A stretch of 60,949 bases of DNA, from the NCBI GenBank assembly GCA_902611415.1, contig CACLZM010000007.1, positions 1-60,949 on the forward strand, written 5' to 3'. Of the stretch, positions 9,040 through 20,282 are shown piece by piece. Each line of letters starts with the position of its first letter. The first letter of the stretch is position 1. Under the pieces are notes generated by a model, which ran no database searches, was not told the DNA's origin, and worked only from the letters and a program-made list of their open reading frames with translations. Position numbers and translations under genes: made by a program. The DNA comes from an uncultured Alphaproteobacteria bacterium. GTDB lineage: Bacteria > Pseudomonadota > Alphaproteobacteria > HIMB59.

Positions 9040-11220
9040 ATTTTCAAAAAGCTTGTTTATATTTTTTTGAATTAAATCTTCTATAGGTTTTTTTACAGTC
9101 CCATCAGGTATGACTCTTTCATAGGAATAATTTCCATTTTGATATTTTATAACAAAATCCTCATTGTCAATAATATCAAAAATTGTAATTTTAAAATTAT
9201 TCAAAGCTAATTCTAATTCTGCCTCTAAAGTCTCTCCGTCTGGTGATGTTAAAATTAAGTTTTTAATTTTCAATTCATTCAAATTATTATTTGAAATTTG
9301 TCCAGAAATAGAACTACTTTGATTAATGAAAGAATTTGCTAGTGTGTTTAATAATTCATTAATTTGTTCAAAATCCTCAATGTCTTGAGATAGAGATTGA
9401 ATAAATAAAACTAGTGCAAATTCCTCTTCAGTAATATTAACATTAATATCACCATCTATATTTCCAGATATATTTTTAATATTTTTAAGATTAACAGGTT
9501 CAGAAATATCTAAAGATAGATTAATTTTTCCTTTAATACGAGATGTATTTAAAAATAAACGATCAAAATTAGATAAATTTAAATCATTTAATTTGACTGT
9601 ACCAGTAAACATCTGATTTTTAATTGATCCAGAAATATTTGAAATTTTATCTTTATTTATTAGATCTAAATTTTCTATCAAAAATAGATCATTGACTGGA
9701 TCAACGTATAAGTTTGACTCTAAATAATCAAAGTCAACAAGATCCACAATATTCCTAAAATCTTCTTCAGTTAATTCAGAGATAATATTTAATAGTTTTG
9801 TTTTATTTAAATTTTCAATTCCAATATTCAAAGAGGCATTATTAAAATTATTAAGATCTAAATTACCGTCAATCAATAAATTCGAACCTTCCAAATTAAT
9901 AAATTGAAGATCTTCAATAGCTAAATTTGAGCCATTTATAAGGCCTCTCGCGTTGATATGTTCAGTATTTAATGTTTTTAATAATCTAATTAATGAGTTA
10001 GATGGAATTAACTCAAATTGTCTAAACCTGTTTAATTGAATATCTAATTGTAGACTATTGATATCATCAAGCCCATAAGTGCCGCTAATTTGAATAATAT
10101 TTTCATCCTTATTAGTTATATTTATTTGATCAATTGTAAAAATATTATTTGCGAAATTGCTGGATAATTCAATTTCATCAAATTCAAATTGCTTTACTAA
10201 TTCCGAATAAGGTAAAAATTCTAATAATACTGATAAGTCATCTTTGGAATTAGAGTTAAGACTAGCATTAAAGTTAGCATTATAAAAATCAAGATTTTCA
10301 ATAGTTGCGTTTAAATCTAAGTTTGTTCCTTGATCAGAGACATACAAGATTTTATTTATAGTTAAATTATTTGAATTGTAGTTTAAATCAAAAGTTTCAA
10401 TTATTCCTTGAGGAATGTCTATAATTTCATTGAAAATATTTATATTACGAATCATTTGAAATAAATTATCTGAAGAGATATTTTGACCTCTAATTGATAA
10501 ATCAGAGTTAATGAAATTGCTTAAATTGATATTCCCCTCAATACTAATTTGTGATTTGTCAGCTAAAGTAATAACTAGGTCTTCAATATTTAAATTTTCT
10601 TTTACATATTCACCTTTGATATCAAGACTTTGAAAATTTATTTTTTTTAAAACCTCCTGGTAATTTTCCCCTAAAAGTAATACTAGTTCATCTATTTCAA
10701 GATTTTCTATGGAAAAATCAATTTTATTTACTTCTGAGTCAGTTGTATAAATATCAAAATATAAATCAGAGCCTTTATATTTAAATTTATTTGATATTAT
10801 TCTTGTATTATTGCCCTCGTTAGAGATCTTTAATTTTAAATTATCGATATCACCCTCTAGTAAAATTGCATTATTAACAAAATTTGAATTTATGTTTTCT
10901 ATTCTTGCTTGGTTGAGTGTAATTGAAATATCATCTGCGTTAAAAATAGATCTAGAAATTTCAATATCAGAGGCTGCAAAATCAGTTTGGATTAAATAAT
11001 GATTAATCTTGAAATTTGAATTATCTATAGAGAGAATTGGTTTAGGCATAATTTTTAAAGTTTGATTTGATAAACTGTTCAATGTAACAAAACCTTTAGT
11101 TTCTCTTTCGACCATTTCTTGAGATAAAATATTCATAGGCAATCTTAGAAAACTAAGTCCAATTAAAATCACTAAAATTAAAAGTATTGCTATGGGTATT
11201 AGGACTTTTAATTTTTTCAT
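9028..11220 (-). CDS. AsmA-family envelope protein
   Basis: A 730-aa protein with one N-terminal membrane anchor (about residues 7-27). A long periplasmic region follows, built from repeated beta-strand-rich segments such as ISIEGNINLSNF and LLIDGNLDLNNF. This is the layout of AsmA/TamB-related proteins, which form hydrophobic grooves used for phospholipid transfer to the outer membrane. The C-terminal part (KGKINLSLDIS...) fits the AsmA C-terminal domain. Composition is rich in Asn, Ile and Leu. It is convergent and overlapping with gshB, and lies 9 bp after the antiporter gene on the same strand. The family is recognisable from architecture; the exact subfamily is not. Confidence 0.75.
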   Translation of the reverse strand: MKKLKVLIPIAILLILVILIGLSFLRLPMNILSQEMVERETKGFVTLNSLSNQTLKIMPKPILSIDNSNFKINHYLIQTDFAASDIEISRSIFNADDISITLNQARIENINSNFVNNAILLEGDIDNLKLKISNEGNNTRIISNKFKYKGSDLYFDIYTTDSEVNKIDFSIENLEIDELVLLLGENYQEVLKKINFQSLDIKGEYVKENLNIEDLVITLADKSQISIEGNINLSNFINSDLSIRGQNISSDNLFQMIRNINIFNEIIDIPQGIIETFDLNYNSNNLTINKILYVSDQGTNLDLNATIENLDFYNANFNASLNSNSKDDLSVLLEFLPYSELVKQFEFDEIELSSNFANNIFTIDQINITNKDENIIQISGTYGLDDINSLQLDIQLNRFRQFELIPSNSLIRLLKTLNTEHINARGLINGSNLAIEDLQFINLEGSNLLIDGNLDLNNFNNASLNIGIENLNKTKLLNIISELTEEDFRNIVDLVDFDYLESNLYVDPVNDLFLIENLDLINKDKISNISGSIKNQMFTGTVKLNDLNLSNFDRLFLNTSRIKGKINLSLDISEPVNLKNIKNISGNIDGDINVNITEEEFALVLFIQSLSQDIEDFEQINELLNTLANSFINQSSSISGQISNNNLNELKIKNLILTSPDGETLEAELELALNNFKITIFDIIDNEDFVIKYQNGNYSYERVIPDGTVKKPIEDLIQKNINKLFENLFQ

Positions 11221-11229
11221 TTATTCATT

Positions 11230-12156
11230 CTACAAATATAGGAACACAAAATAGATCATATAGGCTAATATAAAGCCAAGAGAAATTAATTTTCCAGCTA
11301 ATTTTAAAGAAATAATCATAAAAAATAATAAAGAAGTCACTAAAAATAGCCATTTATCAATTTGACTAAGTAATTCATAAAAATTTATACTTCCATTGAT
11401 TAGCACAGCAATAATCGTTATTCCAAATATGTTGGCTATATTTGATCCGAGAATATTTCCAATTGCCAAATTATTTTGTTTTTTCACAATTGATAAAATT
11501 GTTGCAATTACCTCAGGCAAAGAGGTACCAAAAGCAACAATTGTTATTCCAATAGTAGTTTCTGCAACACCAAATATGCTAGTTAGATCTTTCGCATAAA
11601 CAATAAAATACTTAGAACTAAAAAATAAAGCTATAAATGCTAATATTATTTTTAAAATAATAAAAAAAGATGAAGAATGTGTTATCTCGGATATTGTGTT
11701 AGTCTCATCAATTGGTTTTTTTAATTCAAAATAAATAAAAAAACAAAGTAATCCAAAAAGTAAAACACCATACGTGTAGCCAATATTAAAATTAAATATT
11801 ATGAAAATAAAAAAAACGATTGAAAAAATTAAAAAAAATAAAAAAGTACTTTTATCCTTTTTATCAGTTACTAACCTGGTAATGGGATATAACATGATAC
11901 CCCCTACCAATAAAATATTTGCAATATTACTTCCAACAAGATTACCTGCTACTATTCCAATAGAATTTAACTTTAATGCTTGAAATGTTGCTGCAAACTC
12001 AGGGAGAGAAGTGCCAATAGCTATAATAAATATTCCAACAAGGATTGGCCTAATTTTATAAACGTGTGAGATTAATATTGAATTTTTTATTGCAAAATCA
12101 CATGACCATATTAATAGAGCTAGACTTATTAATACTCCTAATAAACTCTCAATCAA
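11230..12156 (-). CDS. calcium/sodium antiporter of the CaCA family
   Basis: A 308-aa inner-membrane protein with about ten hydrophobic helices in two inverted halves. Each half carries the alpha-repeat signature of Na+/Ca2+ exchangers: [10 protein letters not shown] in the first and [11 protein letters not shown] in the second. The two acidic residues in these repeats bind the cation. It matches the bacterial YrbG/CaxA type, which exchanges Ca2+ or Na+ against protons or sodium. The start ATG overlaps the uvrB stop by 4 bp, so it is co-transcribed with uvrB. Ion preference cannot be read from sequence. Confidence 0.9.
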   Translation of the reverse strand: MIESLLGVLISLALLIWSCDFAIKNSILISHVYKIRPILVGIFIIAIGTSLPEFAATFQALKLNSIGIVAGNLVGSNIANILLVGGIMLYPITRLVTDKKDKSTFLFFLIFSIVFFIFIIFNFNIGYTYGVLLFGLLCFFIYFELKKPIDETNTISEITHSSSFFIILKIILAFIALFFSSKYFIVYAKDLTSIFGVAETTIGITIVAFGTSLPEVIATILSIVKKQNNLAIGNILGSNIANIFGITIIAVLINGSINFYELLSQIDKWLFLVTSLLFFMIISLKLAGKLISLGFILAYMIYFVFLYL

Positions 12157-14135
12157 TTCACACCCATTTGATCTTTTTTAAGTTTCCTTATCTCATCTCT
12201 GAACATGGCAGCTTTTTCAAAATCTAAATTTTCAGCCGCAGATAACATTTTTTTCTCTAATTTTTGAACATGTTTTTCAAATTTATTAGGACTCAATTTA
12301 TCAATTTCAGATGTACCCACAGTATAGCTATCTTTTTCATAGATGCTTTCGATAATTTCACCAATATTTCTTTTCACTGATTGAGGGGTAATATTATTTT
12401 TCTTATTAAATTCAATTTGTTTATTTTTTCTGTATTTTGTTTCCTCAAGAGCTGCTTTAATACTTTTAGTTAATACATCTGCATATAAAATCACCTTTCC
12501 ATCAATATTTCTGGCTGCACGACCTATAGTTTGGACCAAACTAGTTTTTGACCTTAAATAACCCTCTTTGTCAGCGTCAAGAATGGCGACTAAACCACAC
12601 TCAGGAATATCTAGTCCTTCTCTGAGTAAATTAATACCAATTAAAATATCAATCTCCCCAATTCTTAAAGAGCGAATAAGTTTTATTCTATCAATAGTCT
12701 CTACATCAGAGTGCATATATTCAGCCTTTAAATTATGTTCTTTTAAGTAATTGGTTAAGTCTTCAGCATTTTTTTTTGTAAGTGTTGTAATCAATACTCT
12801 ATTTTTATTATTGAGTGTTATTTTAATTTCACCCATCAAATCCTCCACTTGATTGACAGTTGTTTTGATCACACACTCAGGATCAATTAGACCTGTGGGT
12901 CGTATGATTTGTTCAACATACTCATTTTCGACTTCATTCAATTCCCATGGGCCAGGAGTTGCAGATAAAAAAATAGTGGGGGGACGCATCATATTCCATT
13001 CTTCAAAAGTTAAAGGTCGATTATCCAATGCAGATGGAAGTCTAAATCCATAATCTGATAAAGTTTTTTTTCTAGATCGGTCGCCTTTATACATTCCATT
13101 TATTTGAGGCACGGATACATGAGACTCATCAATTATAAGAAGTGAGTTTTCCGGAATAAACTCGTATAGAGTTGGTGGTGCTTCACCAGGTTGTCTTCCA
13201 CTTAAATATCTCGAATAATTCTCAATTCCTGAACATGTTCCCGTTGCCTGTATCATTTCCAAATCAAAATTAGTTCTCTCTTTTAATCTTTGAAATTCAA
13301 GCAACTTTTTTTCCTTATCAAACTCTTCTAGTCTTATTTTTAAATCTTTCTTAATTTCTTTAATAGCGTTCTCTAATCGTGGTTTTGGAGTAATGTAATG
13401 ACTATTTGCAAAGATTTTTACTTCTTCGAAGCTTTGAATGAATTCACCTGTGAGAGGATCAAACTCTTTAATATCTTCCACCTCGTCTCCAAAAAAACTT
13501 ATCCTCCAAGCTATATCCTCTAAATGTGCAGGAAAAACATCAACCCGATCTCCAGTTACTCGAAACATACCTCTTCTAAAATCAATATTATTTCTTTTAT
13601 ACTGTAACTCTACTAATTCTCTCAGGAACTCCATTAAATTAATGTTCTGTCCTTTTTTTATTTCTAGAGTCATTTTAGAGTAAGAGTCAACGGACCCGAT
13701 GCCGTATATACATGAAACACTTGCTACAATAATTACATCTTCTCTTTCTACTAATGATCTAGTTGCTGAGTGTCTAAAACGATCTATTTGCTCATTTATA
13801 GAGGACTCTTTTTCTATGAATGTATCTGATCGAGGTACATAAGCTTCTGGTTGATAATAATCATAATAACTCACAAAATACTCAACTGCATTTTTAGGAA
13901 ACAATACTTTTAACTCCTCATATAATTGAGCAGCCAAGGTCTTATTTGGTGCCATAATCAATGTTGGTCTGTTATATTTTTCAATAACATTTGCAATTGT
14001 AAAAGTTTTCCCAGAGCCGGTTACACCCAATAATACTTGGCTTTGTTTCCTTTTTTCTAAACCATCAATCAATTTTTTAATTGCTTGAGGCTGATCTCCT
14101 TTAGGTTTATTTTCACTTACTATTTTAAATGGCAT
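12153..14135 (-). CDS. uvrB: UvrABC excinuclease subunit B
   Basis: A 660-aa DNA damage-verification helicase. It contains Walker A GVTGSGKT (37-44), the beta-hairpin region with [12 protein letters not shown], and the Walker B region LLIIDESH. Helicase motifs V/VI are present as [11 protein letters not shown] and QTIGRAARN, and a C-terminal UVR domain (about 625-657) contacts UvrC. Length and all domains are complete. The antiporter gene follows with a 4-bp overlap. The aminotransferase gene is divergent, 47 bp away. Together with uvrC at the left edge it supplies nucleotide excision repair. Confidence 0.97.
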   Translation of the reverse strand: MPFKIVSENKPKGDQPQAIKKLIDGLEKRKQSQVLLGVTGSGKTFTIANVIEKYNRPTLIMAPNKTLAAQLYEELKVLFPKNAVEYFVSYYDYYQPEAYVPRSDTFIEKESSINEQIDRFRHSATRSLVEREDVIIVASVSCIYGIGSVDSYSKMTLEIKKGQNINLMEFLRELVELQYKRNNIDFRRGMFRVTGDRVDVFPAHLEDIAWRISFFGDEVEDIKEFDPLTGEFIQSFEEVKIFANSHYITPKPRLENAIKEIKKDLKIRLEEFDKEKKLLEFQRLKERTNFDLEMIQATGTCSGIENYSRYLSGRQPGEAPPTLYEFIPENSLLIIDESHVSVPQINGMYKGDRSRKKTLSDYGFRLPSALDNRPLTFEEWNMMRPPTIFLSATPGPWELNEVENEYVEQIIRPTGLIDPECVIKTTVNQVEDLMGEIKITLNNKNRVLITTLTKKNAEDLTNYLKEHNLKAEYMHSDVETIDRIKLIRSLRIGEIDILIGINLLREGLDIPECGLVAILDADKEGYLRSKTSLVQTIGRAARNIDGKVILYADVLTKSIKAALEETKYRKNKQIEFNKKNNITPQSVKRNIGEIIESIYEKDSYTVGTSEIDKLSPNKFEKHVQKLEKKMLSAAENLDFEKAAMFRDEIRKLKKDQMGVN

Positions 14136-14182
14136 ACTTGTAGAAATTTATAAATAAGTTTATAGATAACTAAATAAAAAAA

Positions 14183-15379
14183 ATGATTTCAAATAGAGTA
14201 AATAACATAAAACCATCATTAACAATAGCTACCAATATGAAGGCCCAGGAACTGAAAAGAGCTGGAAAGGATGTGATTGTTTTAGCAGCCGGAGAACCAG
14301 ATTTTGATACACCTGATCACATAAAAAGCGCAGCTATTGAGGCCATAAATAAGGGTTTTACTAAGTATGTACCAGGTAAAGGAACACCAGACCTGCAAAT
14401 CGCAATTCAAAAAAAATTTCAAAGAGATAATAACTTAGATTATGAACTTGGTAATATTACAGTTGGAGTTGGTGGAAAGCATATAATTTATAATGCTTTC
14501 TCAGCAACTATTAATCAAGGTGATGAAGTTATAATCCCTGCTCCATATTGGGTGAGTTACCCCGATATTGTAATTTTAAATGATGGAAAACCCATCATAG
14601 TTGAGTGTGGTGAGCAAAATGGTTTTAAAATCACACCTGAGGATTTGGAGAAAAATATATCTTCTAAAACAAAATGGCTGATGCTAAATAGCCCAAGTAA
14701 TCCGACTGGATCTATGTATACCAAAGAGGAATTGGTTGCTATAGGAGAAGTTCTTAAAAGTTATGAAAATATTTATATTTTATCAGATGATATTTATGAA
14801 AAGATTGTTTACGACACCAATGATTTCAAAACAATAGCTGAAGTTTGCCCATTTTTAAAAGAAAGAACGTTAACGATGAATGGATTATCCAAGTCTTATT
14901 GTATGACAGGCTGGAGAGTAGGCTACGCAGCAGGTCCAGTCAGTCTCATCAATGCAATGAACAAAGTTCAATCACAAAACGTATCTTCAACAGCATCAAT
15001 ATCAATGGCGGCCTCTGTTGAGGCATTAAATGGAGATCAAAGTTTTATCATATCAAACAATGAATCTTTTCTAAGAAGGCGTAATTTAGTTGTAAAACAT
15101 TTAAATGAAACACCTGGATTGTCTTGCAGAACTCCTGAGGGTGCTTTTTACGTTTTTGCTTCATGCAAAGGAGTTTTAGGTAAGACAACGGAGTCTGGTA
15201 AAAAACTCTTAACTGATGGTGACTTTATGGATTATCTTCTTGAAGAGGTGGGTGTTGCAGGTGTACAAGGTTCTGCATTTGGGCTAGAGGGTTTCTTTAG
15301 AATATCTTATGCAACCTCTGACTCAATATTAGAGGATGCCTGCCAAAGAATTAAAACTGCTTGTTCTAAATTAAGTTAA
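14183..15379 (+). CDS. class I aspartate aminotransferase
   Basis: A 398-aa PLP-dependent fold-type I aminotransferase of the alphaproteobacterial AatA/PatA group. Visible residues include AAGEPDFDTP (35-44), the Asn of NSPSNPTG, SDDIYE (201-206) and the Schiff-base Lys in NGLSKSY (K237). MTGWRVGY (241-248) holds the phosphate-binding Arg. It most likely interconverts aspartate and oxaloacetate, and may accept prephenate as some family members do. It stands alone and divergent from uvrB. Its last 9 bp overlap the convergent pyruvate kinase gene. Confidence 0.92.
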   Translation: MISNRVNNIKPSLTIATNMKAQELKRAGKDVIVLAAGEPDFDTPDHIKSAAIEAINKGFTKYVPGKGTPDLQIAIQKKFQRDNNLDYELGNITVGVGGKHIIYNAFSATINQGDEVIIPAPYWVSYPDIVILNDGKPIIVECGEQNGFKITPEDLEKNISSKTKWLMLNSPSNPTGSMYTKEELVAIGEVLKSYENIYILSDDIYEKIVYDTNDFKTIAEVCPFLKERTLTMNGLSKSYCMTGWRVGYAAGPVSLINAMNKVQSQNVSSTASISMAASVEALNGDQSFIISNNESFLRRRNLVVKHLNETPGLSCRTPEGAFYVFASCKGVLGKTTESGKKLLTDGDFMDYLLEEVGVAGVQGSAFGLEGFFRISYATSDSILEDACQRIKTACSKLS

Positions 15380-16807
15380 TTTACTATTAGAAATAATTTT
15401 AGCTATTCGAAGAATATTTGTAGTTCCAACTTTTCCAAAAGGAACTCCAGCTGTGATTATTATTTTTTCACCATGTTTTAGAATTTTTCTTACCTTTGCT
15501 ATTTTACAGGCACGGTCAACCATCTCAGTTGAAGATGAAATTTCATCAACAACATCCATAAAAGTACCCCAAGTTAATGTATTTTGACGAGCAACTTTTT
15601 TATTAGTTGTTAATCCTATTAAGGTCACATCAGGCCTCATCCTTGCGACTCTTAAAACAGATCTTCCTGATTGAGAAAACGTTGCAATACAATTACATTC
15701 AGCAATGCTGGCTACTTCAAGTGCTGCAGTAGCAATAGCCTCAGTTGATGTTTTTACAATATTCAAATTATAATTTTGAATATTAGCTAAATATTTAGGA
15801 TCACTTTCAACACGTTTTATAATTTTATCCATCATTTCTACAGACTCTTTGGGATAATTACCAGCAGCTGACTCTGCAGATAACATTACAGCGTCTACTC
15901 CTTGGAATACTGCTGTAGCGACATCAGAGGCCTCAGCCCTTGTCGGAGTAGGTGAGTCAATCATACTCTCAAGCATTTGGGTTGCAACAATACATGGCTT
16001 TCCATATTTCCTGCAAGCAGCGACCATTGTTCTTTGATGAATTGGCACATCTTCTGGGTTGGTTTCAACACCTAGATCTCCTCTAGCAACCATTATTCCA
16101 TCAGAATTTTCAGTTATTGACTCAATTTCTTTCATAGCAGAGGGTTTTTCTACTTTTACCATTACTTTAAATTTTGCAGGAATAAGTTTTTTTGCTGTTA
16201 ATAAATCTTTTGTAGTTTGAATAAATGAAAGAGCTATCCAATCAACATCAAGTTTAATAGCTAGCTCTAAATCTTTTTTATCTTTTGGAGTAATTATTTT
16301 TAAATCAAGTTTTGTATCTGGAATATTCAATCCTTTGTTATTAGAAATTTCTCCACCATCTGTAACAACACATTTAATTGCAGAAACAGATTTTGATTTT
16401 ACTTTTAACCTTACCTTACCATCATTCACTAACAGCCTTTGTCCGATTGCTATAGATTTGAAAATTTCCTTGTGAGGCAAGTAGACTCGAGAACTGTCAC
16501 CATCTTTTTTATTTTGATCAAAAGTAAATATTTGGTTTTTTTTTAGTTGTTCTTTGACATTCAGAAATCTACCAACTCTGAATTTGGGACCCTGTAAGTC
16601 ACCTAAAATACAAATATAACGATCATGTTTTTTTTCTAAATTTCTAATAATTTTAACTTTTTTTTTGTGATCCTCGTGGTCGCCATGACTAAAATTAAGA
16701 CGAAATACGTCAGCACCAGATAAAAATAATTTCTCAATAGCTTTTTCAGTCTCACAGGCTGGTCCTAAAGTTGCAACAATTTTGGCTTTACGGTTTCTAA
16801 GTTTCAT
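15371..16807 (-). CDS. pyk: pyruvate kinase
   Basis: A 478-aa glycolytic enzyme converting phosphoenolpyruvate and ADP to pyruvate and ATP. The TIM-barrel begins with AKIVATLGPAC, followed by FRLNFSHGDHEDH. The active-site lysine/Mg region follows (VKVEKPSAMKEIE, then DGIMVARGDLGVE). The signature MLSAESAAGNYP is present, and a C-terminal allosteric domain ends in TTNILRI. Length is that of the usual homotetrameric form. It is convergent with the aminotransferase (9-bp overlap) and divergent from the DUF1244 gene across 47 bp. Confidence 0.97.
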   Translation of the reverse strand: MKLRNRKAKIVATLGPACETEKAIEKLFLSGADVFRLNFSHGDHEDHKKKVKIIRNLEKKHDRYICILGDLQGPKFRVGRFLNVKEQLKKNQIFTFDQNKKDGDSSRVYLPHKEIFKSIAIGQRLLVNDGKVRLKVKSKSVSAIKCVVTDGGEISNNKGLNIPDTKLDLKIITPKDKKDLELAIKLDVDWIALSFIQTTKDLLTAKKLIPAKFKVMVKVEKPSAMKEIESITENSDGIMVARGDLGVETNPEDVPIHQRTMVAACRKYGKPCIVATQMLESMIDSPTPTRAEASDVATAVFQGVDAVMLSAESAAGNYPKESVEMMDKIIKRVESDPKYLANIQNYNLNIVKTSTEAIATAALEVASIAECNCIATFSQSGRSVLRVARMRPDVTLIGLTTNKKVARQNTLTWGTFMDVVDEISSSTEMVDRACKIAKVRKILKHGEKIIITAGVPFGKVGTTNILRIAKIISNSKLT

Positions 16808-16854
16808 TTGATTTGTTTAGAAATTAATAAATAACATGATATTAGTAAATTACC

Positions 16855-17148
16855 ATGAGTAAAATATCAAAAGAACAAGAGTACAAAATTAAAGCTAACG
16901 TACTTGATCATTTAATTAATCATTTAAGAGATAGGTCTGATGTACAAAATATTGACCTGATGAATCTGAGTGGATTTTGCAGAAATTGTTTATCAAAATG
17001 GTATGTAAAATATGCAAAAGAGGAAAACTATGATCTAGACTATGAGGAATCAAGAAAGATTATTTATGGAATGTCTTACTCTGAATGGAAAAGTAAATAT
17101 CAATCAGAGGCAACAAAAGAACAAATAGAACAATTTAAAACAAAATAG
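16855..17148 (+). CDS. DUF1244 domain protein
   Basis: A 97-aa protein whose whole length matches DUF1244, a small family common in alphaproteobacteria. The diagnostic block is DVQNIDLMNLSGFCRNCLSK (about 30-49) with its CxxC pair, followed by an acidic segment and YGMSYSEWKSKYQ. No function is established for the family. The paired cysteines suggest metal or redox chemistry, which is inference. Only 5 bp separate it from the peptidase gene downstream, so the two are probably co-transcribed, with the ABC1-kinase gene third. Confidence 0.9.
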   Translation: MSKISKEQEYKIKANVLDHLINHLRDRSDVQNIDLMNLSGFCRNCLSKWYVKYAKEENYDLDYEESRKIIYGMSYSEWKSKYQSEATKEQIEQFKTK

Positions 17149-17153
17149 TTTAG

Positions 17154-18905
17154 ATGACCGAGAAATTGCCGAATTGGAATTTAGGAGATTTTTACTCTTC
17201 TATCAAAGATGAAGAAATAGATCTTGATATCGAAAAATATAGAAATTTCTCTAAATCTTTTAACAAAAAATACAAAGGTCAATTAGTTAATCAAGCTCAA
17301 AACCTCGAAATCATCATAAAAGAGTATGAAGACGGTAATGAACTTGGTGACAAGCTTGGCAATTTTGCTTTTTTGATATACGCAACAAATATGAACGAAC
17401 AAGAGACGGTTCAATTTTATCAAGGTATAAATGAAAAACTTACAGAGATATCATCAAACTTGATTTTTTTTACAAACGAAATAAATGCTACAAATGACTC
17501 AGAATTTAAAATTTTTTTATCAAATGCTGGCAAATATAAAAATTGGTTAACTAACATCCGTCGATATAAACAACATCAACTTGATGAAAAGAGTGAGATG
17601 ATTTTCCTTGATAAGAATTTAACCTCTAACTCTTCATGGGTGAGATTCTTTGAAGAACAAATAAATGATTTAAAATTTAAAATCGATGATAAAGATTTAA
17701 ATAGTTCAGAAGCTTTAAATTTATTATCTGATCATAAATCAACAACCAGAAAAAAAGCAGCAAAAAGTATTGAAGATGTTTTTAAATCGAATGTAAAAAC
17801 TTTTTCTTTTATTACAAACACTCTCGCAAAAGATAAAATTACTAATGATAAGTGGAGAAAATACAAATCTCCAATAGACTCCAGAAATTTAGCGAACAAT
17901 GTTGAAAATGAAGTTGTCGAGGCACTAACTGAAAGTGTTACTTCCAATTACAAGAATATTTCACATAGATATTATAAAATTAAGGCCAAACTTTTTAATC
18001 AAGAAAAACTTAATTATTGGGATAGAAATGCACCTTATCCTGACTCACCTAATAAAAAGATAAATTGGTCTGAGGCAAAAGATATTGTAATACGCTCATA
18101 TGCTAACTTTGATAAAAGTTTTGAAGATATTGTATTATTATTTTTTAATAACAGTTGGATTGATGCTGAACTAAAATCAGGTAAATCTCCAGGAGCATTT
18201 GCAGCATCTACAATTCCCTCAATACACCCTTACATTTTGACAAACTTCCACGGTAAAACCAGAGATGTAATGACATTAGCTCATGAACTTGGACATGGAT
18301 GTCACCAATATTTGTCTGCTAAACAAGGTTTGCTGTTATCCAGCACTCCACTTACTCTAGCAGAGACTGCAAGTGTCTTTGGAGAGATGATGACTTTTCG
18401 AACATTACTTGAAGATAGTGATAAGAGTGCCAGAAAATATCTTTTAGCATCAAAAATAGAAGACATGATTAACACTGTTGTCAGGCAAATATCATTTTTT
18501 GAATTTGAAAAGTTAGTGCACAATGAGAGAAAAAAAGGAGAATTATCATCTGATCAACTTTGTGATTTTTGGATGAAAACACAATCTGAAAGTCTTGGGC
18601 CTAATATTGAATTAACAGATGGGTATAGATATTTTTGGACATACATACCTCATTTTATTCATACTCCCTTTTATGTATATGCTTATGCTTTTGGAGATTG
18701 TTTAGTAAACATTTTGATTCAACTTTATGATGAGGGCCTTCCAAATTTTAAAGAAAGTTACATTAGTCTTTTAAAAAGTGGTGGCTCGAAACACTATAGT
18801 GAGGTTCTGAAACCTTTTAATGTTGACCTCAAACAAAAAAATAGTTGGGAAAAAGGACTCTCAATGATTTCAGGTCTAATAGATGAGTTTGAAAAAAGTA
18901 TTTAG
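17154..18905 (+). CDS. pepF: oligoendopeptidase F family zinc peptidase (M3B)
   Basis: A 583-aa cytosolic metallopeptidase that degrades oligopeptides. The zinc site HELGH (H377, E378, H381) lies within ALAHELGHGCHQ-like sequence, and the third ligand Glu follows in LAETASVFGEM. The C-terminal YAYAFGDCLV segment is typical of PepF/M3B. Length matches bacterial PepF of about 600 aa. It follows the DUF1244 gene by 5 bp and precedes the ABC1-kinase gene by 6 bp. Confidence 0.93.
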   Translation: MTEKLPNWNLGDFYSSIKDEEIDLDIEKYRNFSKSFNKKYKGQLVNQAQNLEIIIKEYEDGNELGDKLGNFAFLIYATNMNEQETVQFYQGINEKLTEISSNLIFFTNEINATNDSEFKIFLSNAGKYKNWLTNIRRYKQHQLDEKSEMIFLDKNLTSNSSWVRFFEEQINDLKFKIDDKDLNSSEALNLLSDHKSTTRKKAAKSIEDVFKSNVKTFSFITNTLAKDKITNDKWRKYKSPIDSRNLANNVENEVVEALTESVTSNYKNISHRYYKIKAKLFNQEKLNYWDRNAPYPDSPNKKINWSEAKDIVIRSYANFDKSFEDIVLLFFNNSWIDAELKSGKSPGAFAASTIPSIHPYILTNFHGKTRDVMTLAHELGHGCHQYLSAKQGLLLSSTPLTLAETASVFGEMMTFRTLLEDSDKSARKYLLASKIEDMINTVVRQISFFEFEKLVHNERKKGELSSDQLCDFWMKTQSESLGPNIELTDGYRYFWTYIPHFIHTPFYVYAYAFGDCLVNILIQLYDEGLPNFKESYISLLKSGGSKHYSEVLKPFNVDLKQKNSWEKGLSMISGLIDEFEKSI

Positions 18906-18911
18906 TCTAAA

Positions 18912-20240
18912 ATGAAAGAAGAAAATAATTTAGTTTCAAGAGTAAAAAGGTATTCAAAAGTCACAACTTCTATGACTTCTTTGGCCACGAAATTTGCAGG
19001 AAAAAAATATTTAAATTTTGATTTAAGTGATCAAAAGTATGCGGCTCAAATCACTGAGATCTTAGGTAATTTAAAAGGACCTTTGATGAAGGTTGCACAA
19101 CTAAGCGCTACTATTCCTGATTTACTACCTGAAGAGTATGCTAGAAAATTAGCTGAATTACAGTCAAATGCACCTCCAATGTCTTGGGTGTTTGTAAAAA
19201 GAAGAATGAAAGCTGAATTAGGTGAAAATTGGCAAAGTAACTTCAAAGAATTCAATCAAGAGGCAAGTTTTGCTGCATCTTTAGGTCAGGTTCACAAGGC
19301 CAAATTGAGAACCAATGATTACGTTGCGTGTAAACTTCAATATCCTGATATGTCTTCAGCAGTAGAGGCTGACTTAAACCAATTAAAAATAATATTTAAA
19401 ATTTACTCTAGTTATAATAAATCAATTCAAATTAGAGAGATATTTAAAGAAATAGAAGCAAGACTAAAAGAAGAATTAAATTATAGTTTAGAAAAAAAAC
19501 ATTTAAAAATTTTTAAATTTATTCATAAAAATAACTCATATATAAAAATCCCAAATGTTTACGAAAAAATATCTACAAACAGACTTTTAGTCATGGAATT
19601 TCTTAATGGTAAAAAATTAATTGAATACAAAAACGCACCGCAAAAAACTAGAAATGAATTAGCAAAAAAATTATTTATGGCATGGTACTTACCCTTTTAT
19701 AAATACGGTATAATTCATGGAGATCCACATTTAGGTAATTACTCAGTAGATAATAAAAATAATATTAATTTATTTGATTATGGTTGCGTTAGAATATTTC
19801 CACCTAAATTTGTTAAAGGCGTAATAGACCTTTATTTTGCTCTAAAAGAAAAGGATAACAAAAAGATAAAAACCGCTTATCAAGTATGGGGGTTTAAAGA
19901 CATTGATGATAAATTAATGAATGTTTTAAATAAATGGGCTTTATTCTTGTATGATCCAATCTTAAAAAATGAGGTTCGAAAAATACAAGACTCAGATAGT
20001 GGTATTTATGGAGCTAAAATAGCTAGCGAAGTCCATAAAGAGCTCAAAAAATATGGAGGAGTTAAACCTCCAAGAGAGTTCGTATTTATGGATCGAGCAG
20101 CGGTTGGTTTGGGGTCAATCTTTATTCATTTGAAAGCTGAAATAAATTGGTACAAGCTTTTTCATGACTTAATTAAAGATTTTTCAGTTAAGAATGTTGA
20201 AACCAATCAAAAAAAAGCATTCAAATTTGCCGGTTTATGA
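18912..20240 (+). CDS. ABC1/AarF/UbiB-family atypical kinase
   Basis: A 442-aa protein of the ABC1 (UbiB/COQ8) atypical kinase family, whose members support ubiquinone biosynthesis. The family hallmark KxGQ appears here as MKVAQ (near residue 59), an Ala substitution seen in some ABC1 paralogues. AASLGQVHKAKL replaces the usual glycine-rich loop. IIHGDPHLGN and FDYGCVR correspond to the catalytic and metal-binding loops. There is no C-terminal membrane helix, unlike E. coli UbiB, so it may be a second ABC1 paralogue. A COQ9-family gene lies 3 kb downstream. The family is sure; the role in ubiquinone synthesis is inference. Confidence 0.87.
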   Translation: MKEENNLVSRVKRYSKVTTSMTSLATKFAGKKYLNFDLSDQKYAAQITEILGNLKGPLMKVAQLSATIPDLLPEEYARKLAELQSNAPPMSWVFVKRRMKAELGENWQSNFKEFNQEASFAASLGQVHKAKLRTNDYVACKLQYPDMSSAVEADLNQLKIIFKIYSSYNKSIQIREIFKEIEARLKEELNYSLEKKHLKIFKFIHKNNSYIKIPNVYEKISTNRLLVMEFLNGKKLIEYKNAPQKTRNELAKKLFMAWYLPFYKYGIIHGDPHLGNYSVDNKNNINLFDYGCVRIFPPKFVKGVIDLYFALKEKDNKKIKTAYQVWGFKDIDDKLMNVLNKWALFLYDPILKNEVRKIQDSDSGIYGAKIASEVHKELKKYGGVKPPREFVFMDRAAVGLGSIFIHLKAEINWYKLFHDLIKDFSVKNVETNQKKAFKFAGL

Positions 20241-20282
20241 TGACTTTCAACAAATTTTTTATAAATTTTATAAATCTTAGAC